Part shown: piece by piece, positions 12,672-19,822 of the stretch
Position numbering within the stretch: position 1 is the first letter of the stretch
How the letters are laid out: each line of letters opens with the position of its first letter
IMG/VR virus record: IMGVR_UViG_3300020474_000149
Coordinates: 1 to 21,314 of that record
Reading direction: 5' to 3' (one strand)
Origin: a virus
DNA length: 21,314 bases
Position numbers and translations under genes: made by a program
Notes under the pieces: model-generated
Database searches by the model: none
The model's input: the letters and a program-made list of their open reading frames with translations, nothing else
Told to the model about the DNA's origin: nothing

Positions 12672-14211
12672 TAAATTTACAAGTATTTAGGTCGTATTTC
12701 AGTTGGCAAGCCTCACCAACCTCGCCTGAATAGCGGTTTTTAAGGACTCGCACAGTCGTAGCATTTCGTTCAGATCCGCTCTGTTGGTCCCGTTCAAGTG
12801 CAATAACTGCGTCGCTAAGCTGACCGATGCTTCTAGAGCCTCGAAGGCTTCTGAGTTGTACCCTGCCCCCTTCTTCATGTGATTGTCCATTAGGCGGTGT
12901 TGTTGTGTGACATACGAGAAATAAAGCAATACCAGTTCTCTCTACAAGAGACCTAAGTTTTGTCATTGTTGTGTCGATCATTCGACGTTCATCACCATCT
13001 AGACCACTCAATAGAATTGATAAGTGATCTAGGAAGACAACTTTGGTTTCAAGACCAGCTGCCATGTATTCAATACGATTGTAGATATGGTCAGGGTCAT
13101 AACTTCCAAAACCATCAAACAGGTGTAGATTCCAATTTGATATTGTCTTTTCAAAGATCTCCGTTAGCTCGCTTCGTTGTTGCTCTCCGATGTGTAGAGA
13201 CTTTCCTGCGGCGATGGACATGAGTCCGAGAGATGTACGACGCATGGATTCTTCAAGTGCCAAGTAACCGACCCGCTCTCCTTTATCAAGAAGGTGAGCT
13301 GCGATTGCACGACACACGGAGCTCTTTCCGATTCCAGACCCTGCAGTAATTGTAACAAGCTCGCCATACCTAATCCCGTGTAGCTTTGCTTGTAATCCTT
13401 GAAATGGGTAGTCATGATCAGCAGGTGGTGATGGTGTTGTAATTAAGTCAAGTAGTGTTTTGGCATCGACAATGCCATCCGGTTGGAATTGTGAATGATC
13501 AAAATTACAAACCGCTCTGATTGCATCAGTATCATTGGCTTGTAATGCGTCTGAGGCATCCTTGTAATCCTCTAGAAAGCCGATGAAAGCTTTCCCAGGT
13601 GGTAATACCCCAGCCGCTTCTTTTGCAGCCTTCTGGCCCGCTTCATCATTATCGAAAAATATAACTACTTTGTCGTAGTAGTTAACCCATTCGTAGTTAT
13701 TTTGAATGGCTTTCTTTGCTGCTGCTGCTCCATTCGGTATAGAAACCACAGCCCAATTAGGTTGTGCTTCCCACACTGCCATGGCGTCCATCTCCCCTTC
13801 GGTGATGACTAGCCTCTGATCTTTCTCCGTTGTTTTATGGCGAAAGTTCTGCATTCCAAACAGAGACTTTACTTCACCTTCACATCGAAAGTCTTTTTCT
13901 TTTGTCCTTACCTTTGCTCCGACAACCTTTCCAGTACTGTCGAAATAATAGTGGCGTAAGACCTCTCCATCTCTGTAGGTTTTGAAGTGTTCACAGGTTC
14001 GTTCAGAGATTCCTCTTGATTGCAGCCGTCTGGCTGATCCTTGTAGTTGAACATTAGACACGTGATGATTGTGAGTGGATACATTGCCATCAGTTCTTGT
14101 ATGGCATCTAAAACAAAAGGTGTGGCCATCTGAATACAAGCTGTTTGCATCTGATGAGCCACACGCTGGACATGGAATATGTTCTACGAACTCATTCTCT
14201 ACATAAACCAT
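12625..14211 (-). CDS. DNA primase-helicase (T7 gp4-like)
   Basis: The 528-residue protein has all gp4 parts in order: a four-Cys zinc finger (Cys14, 17, 33, 36 in CPAC and CFRC) that reads the priming site; a TOPRIM primase core with ITEGEMDAMAVWEA and IFFDNDEAGQKA; then a RecA-like hexameric helicase with Walker A AGSGIGKSS and Walker B VVFLDHLSIL. It unwinds DNA and makes primers for the polymerase encoded downstream. The ATG at 14211 overlaps the endonuclease stop by 13 bases; a TTG at 14241 is in frame, but the ATG is preferred. It ends in a DATTDF acidic tail, as T7 gp4 uses an acidic tail to contact polymerase. Confidence 0.96.
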   Translation of the reverse strand: MVYVENEFVEHIPCPACGSSDANSLYSDGHTFCFRCHTRTDGNVSTHNHHVSNVQLQGSARRLQSRGISERTCEHFKTYRDGEVLRHYYFDSTGKVVGAKVRTKEKDFRCEGEVKSLFGMQNFRHKTTEKDQRLVITEGEMDAMAVWEAQPNWAVVSIPNGAAAAKKAIQNNYEWVNYYDKVVIFFDNDEAGQKAAKEAAGVLPPGKAFIGFLEDYKDASDALQANDTDAIRAVCNFDHSQFQPDGIVDAKTLLDLITTPSPPADHDYPFQGLQAKLHGIRYGELVTITAGSGIGKSSVCRAIAAHLLDKGERVGYLALEESMRRTSLGLMSIAAGKSLHIGEQQRSELTEIFEKTISNWNLHLFDGFGSYDPDHIYNRIEYMAAGLETKVVFLDHLSILLSGLDGDERRMIDTTMTKLRSLVERTGIALFLVCHTTTPPNGQSHEEGGRVQLRSLRGSRSIGQLSDAVIALERDQQSGSERNATTVRVLKNRYSGEVGEACQLKYDLNTCKFNETAIEKEFDATTDF

Positions 14212-14552
14212 TCGATTGGTATGTTGGTGAATGATGTCCAAGGTATATTCAACTTATCGCAGTATTTAGCATAAGTTGTCTTGGACTTCTTTGAGATAGT
14301 GTTATATGGAGCTTGGAATACCATGCGTATATCAAGCTCAGGGTTTTGTTCTTTGACTGCTTTAATCTTTCGGCGATCGTCACTGTCCCAATACCCTTTA
14401 CATTCCAGGTAGATACCTGAAGGAAGTAAAAAATCTGGTGTGTAATTGTGACTGATTACATAGGGAACCTTAGTAGGTTCATATTCATATTTGACTCCTA
14501 ATCCAACCATCAGATCAGCAACCCTTTCTTCAAGGCCTGATCGAAATGCCAT
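14199..14552 (-). CDS. Endonuclease I, Holliday junction resolvase (T7 gp3-like)
   Basis: The 117-residue product has the T7 endonuclease I active site: RSGLEERVADLM, then YEYEPTKVPY, NYTPDFLLPSGIYLECKGYW with the D...ExK catalytic triad. It acts as a dimer, cutting branched DNA and helping to break down host chromosomes and clean up recombination intermediates before packaging. Its ATG overlaps the SSB stop by one base (TAATG), so it is coupled to SSB. Length is close to that of T7 gp3 (149), slightly shorter. Confidence 0.94.
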   Translation of the reverse strand: MAFRSGLEERVADLMVGLGVKYEYEPTKVPYVISHNYTPDFLLPSGIYLECKGYWDSDDRRKIKAVKEQNPELDIRMVFQAPYNTISKKSKTTYAKYCDKLNIPWTSFTNIPIEWFM

Positions 14553-15124
14553 TAGAAATCATCATCTGGTACAGGTGCTTCAGTTTCAGACACTACGTTC
14601 GGTTCAGATACCTTGTATCCACTTGTAGTGCCGAACAGTGCTGCTACGTCCTCATCATTCATGTCGCCTACATCAACGCCAGCATTGGATGACAATGAGA
14701 CAATCTGAACACCTTTTAGTTTCAAGCTTGTGCCGTATGTCACTCCATCTCGAAGTATGTAAGGCTTTTGGAAGAAAGCTAGCTTTACCTTTGAGCCGCT
14801 GTAAACAGGAGTACGCTCATCAGTAATAATGGTTCCCTCAGTGTCAACAACAGGTGGGCGCGCTTCTGCATTCCAGCTGAACTTAATCCGATATTTACCA
14901 TCTTCAATTTCCTCCCATGGTTCTGGCTTCAGGCTGCTGCGCTTAGGATTTTTGAGCTTTGATTCAGCCCACTTCAGGCCTTCAACCCGGTCTTCCTCAA
15001 GTTGATCGATGATATCTTGACCAACAATAGCGCCAAGAGAATAACCAAATTTAGATGGTTGCATTACAGCTTGATATCCATCGAGGACAACAGGCTGTTC
15101 AGTTACAAATGTGTTTCGTGACAT
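14552..15124 (-). CDS. Single-stranded DNA-binding protein (T7 gp2.5-like)
   Basis: The product from the ATG at 15124 has 190 residues, with an OB-fold-like region containing VYSGSKVKLAFFQKPYILRD and SLKLKGVQIVSLSS. It ends in an acidic tail closing with VPDDDF; the terminal Phe after acidic residues is the hallmark through which gp2.5 contacts polymerase and helicase. It protects ssDNA and promotes annealing. The start overlaps the RNA polymerase stop by one base (TAATG). A TTG six bases upstream is in frame but unlikely. Confidence 0.92.
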   Translation of the reverse strand: MSRNTFVTEQPVVLDGYQAVMQPSKFGYSLGAIVGQDIIDQLEEDRVEGLKWAESKLKNPKRSSLKPEPWEEIEDGKYRIKFSWNAEARPPVVDTEGTIITDERTPVYSGSKVKLAFFQKPYILRDGVTYGTSLKLKGVQIVSLSSNAGVDVGDMNDEDVAALFGTTSGYKVSEPNVVSETEAPVPDDDF

Positions 15125-17493
15125 TAACAAAAAAAATATGTGGATTCAATTACTGACTCAGGTTCAAGTGTGCCAATAATCGGTGGTGTAGATTCAGCGC
15201 CTATTTGTTGCGCCCAATCGGTTAGGTAATCATGCTCTGCAAATAGGTGCATGTATGTCTCGCGAACGATTGCTGATAAAACAGACATGTCAGTAGCACG
15301 ACAAAGTACCGAGTCGTGTATGAGGGAAATCGGAGCGTTGAAGCGTGTTGCAGATAAATGAAGTAATGACGCATCAAGTGAGTGAATTAAGTTTGGTGCA
15401 GTTGCATTTTTGTGATGTGATTTATCTACCTTTTCGCTATCTGTTGTAGCTACTTTGATCTGACATCTACCAAGTAGTTGTAGTTCAATTGTTTCTAATT
15501 GCGGCTTCATTAGCCGTTGAGTAACAATAAACCCAGATGGTGTTTCCCATTTCAACTCGTCCAAACCCCTATCGATTGCAGATGAAACTTCTTTTTCAAT
15601 CCATTTCATTACTTTCATGGGGCCAGGAACAATAACGTCCATGGCATCACGTACAGCCTTGACAACAGCAGTGAGATCTTCCTTTTCAACTTCGATACCA
15701 GCCAGTTTTAATTCACCAGCTTCGTATCTATTTTCAGCCAATGCTTCGCGGATATATCCTCGGTTGCTGAAAGGTTTAGCGTTGTAAGGAACAGTCATCA
15801 CTGTTCTTTTTGTTGTCTTTCTGTCCATATACTGTTGTAAATGAACAGGTACATTAGGTTTAGCTTCTTCAGCGATTACCTTATATGCGTCTTGTGGTCT
15901 ATCACTAGGAAGGACATTGACTAACTTTGCTGTGCTTTTATCTCTTGCTAATCCGGCAAGAATTTGAAGCCCACTGCAAGTTGCGTCTACTGCAATACAA
16001 CTACGTGTGTAATTTCTTTCGCAAGTTATACACGTGTAGTAATACTCCTCGGCTGCACTAAGAAACTGCCAAGGTTCATCAGCAGACTCCCAATCAGATA
16101 AGTTACCAATAGGATCAGTTACAACACGTCGGATCAAATCATGATTGTGAAGAGTCCATTCTTGTCTCTCTTCCATGGTTGATTTGTCTAATCCGTATGT
16201 TGTAGCTACCTGAAAACGTAGCCAACTTTCTGCCTCATGTGTCATAAATGCAGGCTCATAAAAGCTCAATAAGCTTTTACCAAAGTCTGTATCTTGAGGT
16301 GTAAGAAAGGCAGGGATTGGATAAGCTCTCCCACGGTAATCCAGGCTCCACGGTAGGAAAAATTTCTCTCTGTCTTTGAACTCTGCTACTGCGTTCATGG
16401 TCATTCTTGTACGACATGACCGCTTGAACTGCTGAGCATTGACATTCATTACCTCTGCTGCCCTTCGCCTGTAGTCCATCCGAGATTCATAGTTCTCTGC
16501 AATGTCTGCCGGTTTAGGTGGTAGAGGTAACTCAACAACAGGGACAAACTTACCCAATGCAATCCCTTGACCTTGCAATGTCTCTGCGACATCAACAATG
16601 AATGGATTTAGTTTGTAAGCAACCTTCTGAATATGGTTCAGAAACTTGATTGGAGTTTCCCCCTGTATACGGCAGGGATCTGATCTGCGCACCATGTCAT
16701 ACCCCTTCATCACTTCGTTTAGGAGGTATCCGCCCTGACGATCGTGGCTCCAGTCGTTCGGTTCGATCAGCATTGGCCATGCCAAAGGACTGAACAGCTC
16801 AGCAACGGACATGATCTCGTCCCTTTTTTCTAGGAACTCAGGGGTTGGCACGATGTATCGATTTGTTTTCCTGCCTTCACGCCTTAACTCGTTGTCAAAC
16901 CAACCGCTGGAGACACAAATGCAGTCCAGCAACCATCCACCAAGCTTGATTCGGTTGTTCCGTCCCCACGTCTTCCAATGGTCAACGTCATGGCGGTTCA
17001 TCAAGGTACGGACGTTCACCACCTTCTGCTCAGTACCGCTGGCTTTGTGCCAGTAGTTCTTTTTGATGGTGTGTAGCAGCCCTGGCACGCTCCGCTCGTA
17101 GTGGCGAATCATGCACTCGTCTTCGATGGCTTTGCCTATCGCATCCGTTACGTTCTGTAACTGATTTGCCTTTTGTTTGCTGGAGAACACCTTGTCGAAC
17201 GTGACCTTGCACGCAATGGCCGCGGCTGCTGATGGTTCGATGTCTGCCAGGAATTGACGGATCTCAGCAAAAGCAACACCCGTCTTCCCCTTCTTGATGC
17301 GGTGGTTGGTGTCGTTGATTTGCTCTACGACAAGTGGAATCAGTTCCGCGATTGAACTCACCCCATACACCGTTGCCGATGCATAGCTCTTGTCTTGAAG
17401 CTTGACGGTGTTGTCCCTGAGCTTCTCAAGTCCGTGCTTGATTTGCTTGCGTTCGAGTGTTACTTGCTCATCGATTTCGGCAGGTGTAGGCAT
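15124..17493 (-). CDS. Single-subunit DNA-directed RNA polymerase (T7 gp1-like)
   Basis: The 789-residue enzyme has the family motifs in order: LPWSLDYRGRAYPIPAFL (the DxxGR element), catalytic Asp in AVDATCSGLQILAGLARD, motif B TKRTVMTVPYNAKPF with the Lys and Tyr, and catalytic Asp in LIHDSVL. It ends in YFFC, comparable to the FAFA foot of T7. At the T7 Tyr639-Gly640 pair this protein has Tyr-Asn. It transcribes middle and late phage genes from its own promoters, which I could not identify here. It is shorter than T7 (883), mainly in the N-terminal domain. Downstream genes are coupled by a TAATG overlap. Confidence 0.96.
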   Translation of the reverse strand: MPTPAEIDEQVTLERKQIKHGLEKLRDNTVKLQDKSYASATVYGVSSIAELIPLVVEQINDTNHRIKKGKTGVAFAEIRQFLADIEPSAAAAIACKVTFDKVFSSKQKANQLQNVTDAIGKAIEDECMIRHYERSVPGLLHTIKKNYWHKASGTEQKVVNVRTLMNRHDVDHWKTWGRNNRIKLGGWLLDCICVSSGWFDNELRREGRKTNRYIVPTPEFLEKRDEIMSVAELFSPLAWPMLIEPNDWSHDRQGGYLLNEVMKGYDMVRRSDPCRIQGETPIKFLNHIQKVAYKLNPFIVDVAETLQGQGIALGKFVPVVELPLPPKPADIAENYESRMDYRRRAAEVMNVNAQQFKRSCRTRMTMNAVAEFKDREKFFLPWSLDYRGRAYPIPAFLTPQDTDFGKSLLSFYEPAFMTHEAESWLRFQVATTYGLDKSTMEERQEWTLHNHDLIRRVVTDPIGNLSDWESADEPWQFLSAAEEYYYTCITCERNYTRSCIAVDATCSGLQILAGLARDKSTAKLVNVLPSDRPQDAYKVIAEEAKPNVPVHLQQYMDRKTTKRTVMTVPYNAKPFSNRGYIREALAENRYEAGELKLAGIEVEKEDLTAVVKAVRDAMDVIVPGPMKVMKWIEKEVSSAIDRGLDELKWETPSGFIVTQRLMKPQLETIELQLLGRCQIKVATTDSEKVDKSHHKNATAPNLIHSLDASLLHLSATRFNAPISLIHDSVLCRATDMSVLSAIVRETYMHLFAEHDYLTDWAQQIGAESTPPIIGTLEPESVIESTYFFC

Positions 17494-17506
17494 TCAATAT
17501 TGATGT

Positions 17507-17521
17507 GCTAGACGCACTAGA
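17507..17521. repeat. Near-identical direct repeat, left copy
   Basis: GCTAGACGCACTAGA here matches GCTAGACGCAACTAGA at 17735-17750 except for one inserted A, in the same orientation, 228 bases apart. The two flank the tRNA-Leu-like core. Such placement suits integrase or accessory protein (arm-type) binding sites in an attP region. Confidence 0.65.
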
Positions 17522-17533
17522 TTCGTTATTCAC

Positions 17534-17551
17534 CTCTATCCACAAGTGAAT
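17534..17551. promoter_or_regulatory. Candidate operator shared with the regulator/integrase leader
   Basis: CTCTATCCACAAGTGAAT is nearly repeated at 19053-19073 (CTCTAT, three extra T, CCACAAATGGAT). One copy is 41-58 bases upstream of the RNA polymerase start, the other upstream of the MarR-like gene. A regulator could bind both, but two copies are weak evidence. Confidence 0.4.
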
Positions 17552-17576
17552 ACCACTGCGCTGCAGTGAGTGTGGA
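17539..17576 (-). repeat. Nested inverted repeats upstream of RNA polymerase gene
   Basis: Outer arms TCCACA and TGTGGA (17539-17544, 17571-17576) enclose a perfect six-pair hairpin CACTGC/GCAGTG with a three-base loop (17554-17568). It lies in the leader of the RNA polymerase gene and downstream of the integrase, with no U-tract. Possible roles are a regulatory site, an mRNA leader structure, or part of the attachment region. Confidence 0.55.
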
Positions 17577-17622
17577 CTTTTCATCCTGTATTCATCCACT
17601 GGCGGATGGTAGAAAACACGCC

Positions 17623-17662
17623 TTTTTAAGTCGCGTGCGTCTACCGATTCCGCCATGCCCCC
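17623..17662 (-). other. attP core: 5' half of a cyanobacterial tRNA-Leu(UAA)
   Basis: Read on the minus strand, the 40 bases from 17662 down reproduce a tRNA-Leu 5' half: acceptor GGGGGCA, U8, the D-arm GCGGAATCGGTAGACGC, and the anticodon 5' stem with the loop CTTAAAA (anticodon UAA). The match ends just after the anticodon loop, because the following bases cannot pair with the stem. It lies 84 bases after the integrase stop. P-SSP7, a related cyanophage, is reported to carry a 42-base tRNA-Leu match beside its integrase, so site-specific integration into the host tRNA-Leu is the likely use. It is not an intact tRNA gene. A chance reading frame through it (MAESVDARDLK) is a tRNA-Leu artefact. 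Confidence 0.88.
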
Positions 17663-17734
17663 AGGGCTTTCTCAGCGTAGCGAGACGTGGATAAACACAG
17701 GTTGACAGGTGAGGTAGACCTGTTTTCCTGTACC

Positions 17735-17750
17735 GCTAGACGCAACTAGA
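17735..17750. repeat. Near-identical direct repeat, right copy
   Basis: GCTAGACGCAACTAGA is the partner of 17507-17521. It overlaps the end of the integrase gene and the palindrome around its stop codon, so integrase binding here could also affect its own message. Confidence 0.65.
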
Positions 17751-17756
17751 GTTGCG
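17741..17756 (-). repeat. Inverted repeat at the integrase stop codon
   Basis: CGCAACT and AGTTGCG form a perfect seven-pair inverted repeat separated by two bases, overlapping the integrase stop. It lacks a U-tract, so it is not a clear terminator. It overlaps the right direct repeat and may be part of the attachment complex. Confidence 0.55.
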
Positions 17757-18669
17757 ACATCATGCGGTGATCTTGGTCGTTGTTCTGGCTGTAGTAACCC
17801 TCCGTCACGGTGATAGAGGAATGACCAGCCCAGCCCTTGACCTTCATGGATGGCACACCGTCATCCAGTGCCCATGTGATAAAAGAGTTTCGCAACGTCT
17901 TCCACATGTGACGATCTGTGACAGTTCGATCCTCACGGTTCATGAGGTTCAGCACCCGTTTCCATCTGCGATGCAGGTTCCATTGGTTAGGAAACTCATC
18001 AAAGACAATGTCATGGAACCCACGATCTAAGCCTGAGCGGGCTTTGAGTAGGGGTACAAGACGTGGATGGATGGGCACCTCGCGGTAGTTCCGTCCTTTG
18101 GTACGTGTTGCAGATGTACCACCTACAAGCAAGAGGTTGCCTCGCCAGTCGATGTCATCCACATGCAAGCGTCGGCATTCAGCCTGACGTAGCCCTGAGT
18201 AGGCGCTCAGCTCGATGGCTTCTGCCATTGCATCGTCGCCACGTTCACGGGCTATTTGCACCAACCGATCAACCTGTTCCTTTGTATAGAAAGCTGGACG
18301 ACGGCGCTCAGTTTCTCTTAGCTTCTCAATGACAGGAATGCCTCTGATGTAGCCACTACGGGCACACAAAGACAGAACTTTCTTGACAGTTGAGATGGCA
18401 CGGTTCAGGGTTGCAGGTGTGTTGCCTGTGACCTCTTTGATTTCAGCAATGGTTTCATGCAGAAAATCATGGTCAATCATTGTGAGTGGTGGATCACCCC
18501 AATGCTCTTTTAGCTTTTGAAAGTTGCGTATGTTGTTCTGATTACCAGATGGCAATTCAGACTCACGCCACGTTGGCAATGTCTGCAACGTGTGGTGGAA
18601 ACCCTCAGAGAATTTAGTGATCTTTTCGGGTTTCACGTATTCCGTCGCCGGAATGATTGTGAAGTCCAT
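17746..18669 (-). CDS. int: Tyrosine recombinase (phage integrase)
   Basis: The 307-residue protein has an N-terminal SAM-like core-binding part (to about 110) and a catalytic domain. Visible residues are Arg in YSGLRQAEC, Lys in TRTKGRNYREVPI, Arg in KTLRNSF, His in GWAGHSSITVTEGYY and the Tyr in that last segment. The first His of the usual HxxR box is Lys here. It should recombine the adjacent attP with a host tRNA-Leu. The start overlaps the end of the MarR-like gene by 56 bases, linking their expression. Its ribosome binding site is weak. Confidence 0.95.
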   Translation of the reverse strand: MDFTIIPATEYVKPEKITKFSEGFHHTLQTLPTWRESELPSGNQNNIRNFQKLKEHWGDPPLTMIDHDFLHETIAEIKEVTGNTPATLNRAISTVKKVLSLCARSGYIRGIPVIEKLRETERRRPAFYTKEQVDRLVQIARERGDDAMAEAIELSAYSGLRQAECRRLHVDDIDWRGNLLLVGGTSATRTKGRNYREVPIHPRLVPLLKARSGLDRGFHDIVFDEFPNQWNLHRRWKRVLNLMNREDRTVTDRHMWKTLRNSFITWALDDGVPSMKVKGWAGHSSITVTEGYYSQNNDQDHRMMSQL

Positions 18670-19021
18670 TTAATTCATTAAGTAAGTCGTTTTTAATACG
18701 AACACCTAACGGCGTCAGTCGTAGTTGTAATCTACGTCCGTGGAAAGGGTCTTCCTCCTTTGTGATTAGGTTGAGTCCTGCGACCTTGTACCGATTTTGT
18801 GCACTCAGGTAATCAGTGTTACGACTGCCAGATGCAACGCTGAGTCCTAGGTCTTGCTCCATCTTTGCCTTGTGGCATTTGTCATGAGAGCAGACATATA
18901 GGAATACTTGCAACGCTTGCAATGGCATGTTTCCGTCTGGTGACAAGGCGCGAACAAGTTCAATCGCCTTAAATACCAGGAGGGAATCTTCGTCTGTTAC
19001 TGCACCCCTGAGTGGGTCCAT
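18614..19021 (-). CDS. MarR-like winged-helix regulator
   Basis: The 135-residue product has helices, a helix-turn-helix region around KMEQDLGLSVASGSRNTDYL, and a wing with DPFHGRRLQLRLTPLG, the MarR-type pattern 'D..GRR..L.LT..G'. It could control integrase or early transcription, given its overlap with int and the leader features upstream. The Gly/His-rich C-terminus (HNHSGDGIRETRKDH) is where it overlaps the integrase gene, so that part is less constrained. The ligand or DNA target is unknown. The ATG at 19021 follows GGGGAGG at 19039-19045, with an unusually long 17-base spacing occupied by a small hairpin. Confidence 0.75.
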   Translation of the reverse strand: MDPLRGAVTDEDSLLVFKAIELVRALSPDGNMPLQALQVFLYVCSHDKCHKAKMEQDLGLSVASGSRNTDYLSAQNRYKVAGLNLITKEEDPFHGRRLQLRLTPLGVRIKNDLLNELNGLHNHSGDGIRETRKDH

Positions 19022-19028
19022 GGGCTGT

Positions 19029-19041
19029 AGGTCTTGGACCT
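19029..19041 (-). promoter_or_regulatory. Leader hairpin overlapping the ribosome binding site of the MarR-like gene
   Basis: AGGTC and GACCT form a five-pair hairpin with a three-base loop between the GGGGAGG site and the ATG. GGTCC near the site can alternatively pair with GGACC just after the ATG. Forming the first hairpin would bring the distant site nearer the start. These are short pairings and only suggestive. Confidence 0.35.
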
Positions 19042-19052
19042 CCCCACTCTAA

Positions 19053-19073
19053 CTCTATTTTCCACAAATGGAT
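19053..19073. promoter_or_regulatory. Candidate operator, second copy
   Basis: CTCTAT, three T, then CCACAAATGGAT resembles 17534-17551 in the RNA polymerase leader (16 of 18 aligned bases, one three-base gap). It sits between the terminator after the small-gene operon and the MarR-like start, where an int-operon promoter would be. Confidence 0.4.
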
Positions 19074-19084
19074 GGATAGATTAG

Positions 19085-19105
19085 AAAAGCATCGCTTATC
19101 GATGC
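19085..19105 (-). terminator. Weak intrinsic terminator after the early small-gene operon
   Basis: GCATCG and CGATGC pair in a six-base stem with a five-base loop (19089-19105), followed on the minus strand by UUUU and then CUAAU. The short U-run makes it a weak terminator. It lies 30 bases after the stop of the ribbon-helix-helix gene and would separate the early operon from the regulator/integrase genes. Confidence 0.6.
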
Positions 19106-19135
19106 CGAGGTAGAAGTCTCCGAAAGAGATGATGG

Positions 19136-19366
19136 TCAAATGGTTTTGTCTTGAAATTCGACTTTTAAATGATAAGCGTTAGAACCTTCTGGATATTCAC
19201 CGGATAGGAGCAACGTTAAAAAACGTTTATCCGTTTTGCACAGTTCTCGAAACTTCTCAGCTATGCATTGATAACAAAACTCACTTAAGGAAACGTTCAG
19301 AATCGCACATGTGGCTTTGAGTAAACTATGGCACTCAGGGGCAATGTTGAAGTTGACTCGTTTCAA
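19136..19366 (-). CDS. Ribbon-helix-helix-like small DNA-binding protein
   Basis: The 76-residue product starts KRVNFNIAPE, a beta strand with alternating polar residues, followed by two helices (HSLLKATCAILN and SLSEFCYQCIAEKFRELCK), the layout of MetJ/Arc-type ribbon-helix-helix dimers. Four Cys residues in the helical part are unusual. The start is TTG: AGAGGAG lies five bases before it and no suitable ATG exists, so this start is well supported. It is the last gene of the early operon and may repress early transcription. Confidence 0.68.
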   Translation of the reverse strand: MKRVNFNIAPECHSLLKATCAILNVSLSEFCYQCIAEKFRELCKTDKRFLTLLLSGEYPEGSNAYHLKVEFQDKTI

Positions 19367-19389
19367 ATGCTCTCCTCTGAGAATAGTTA

Positions 19390-19518
19390 TTAGCCTAGGT
19401 CAGATAGGTCATCTTTGTACTGTTCCAGCATGAGTGTGATAAGTTCTGTCCTACGTGGGTGCATTTGTATCGACTCGTACAATGTGTCGCAGAGGAAGTT
19501 ATAGGTCCCCCTCGTCAT
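19390..19518 (-). CDS. Small protein of unknown function (42 aa)
   Basis: The ORF starts MTRGTYNFLCDTLYESIQMH and ends EQYKDDLSDLG. It lies between the 107-residue and ribbon-helix-helix genes and overlaps the former by 20 bases. It is mildly acidic at the end with amphipathic helices. No family is recognised. The fit into an otherwise empty gap in a tightly packed operon supports it. Confidence 0.55.
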   Translation of the reverse strand: MTRGTYNFLCDTLYESIQMHPRRTELITLMLEQYKDDLSDLG

Positions 19519-19822
19519 CGTCTGCTGCTGCTGAGATTCCGTGCTGTGCTTCATGGGTGGTGACGACAAGTTCTAAATTTGTGTTAAGGGCTAGTTGTGC
19601 AATCTTTTTATTGGCTGCGTGTGGCTGTTTGTAAACAAATTCCTTGACTTTCTTTGTGTGCTTGTTAGTTGTGCGAATCAAACAGAACACGTCCATGGGC
19701 AGTTCCCACCCTGCGACCTTCCATTCCATTACCTCTTCAAAAAGGTGTGTCTCAAACATCTCATCAGGGATGGATTTCCACTTCTTCCAGTTGTTTTTAA
19801 AGTAGGGCTTTTTACCATTCAT
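19499..19822 (-). CDS. Conserved hypothetical early protein (107 aa)
   Basis: From the ATG at 19822 the product is MNGKKPYFKNNWKKWKSIPD, with FEEVMEWKVAGWELPMDVFC and then IRTTNKHTKKVKEFVYKQPH, and an acidic end DDDEGDL. I recall similar cyanophage proteins without a function. Its start overlaps the preceding stop by three codons' worth of sequence, as in the rest of the operon. The basic N-terminus and acidic tail suggest interaction with host proteins or nucleic acid, which is inference. Confidence 0.72.
   Translation of the reverse strand: MNGKKPYFKNNWKKWKSIPDEMFETHLFEEVMEWKVAGWELPMDVFCLIRTTNKHTKKVKEFVYKQPHAANKKIAQLALNTNLELVVTTHEAQHGISAAADDDEGDL

Noticed and set aside
15124-15140. Frameshift at the eight-base T run at the end of the RNA polymerase gene
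   Set aside because: The run lies in the last codons and the current frame ends in a plausible YFFC foot with a TAATG overlap; the shifted frames give no better C-terminus.
17468-17656. 62-codon minus-strand ORF starting MAESVDARDLK
   Set aside because: This is the well-known false translation of a tRNA-Leu 5' half; it runs across the attP and RNA polymerase leader without other support.
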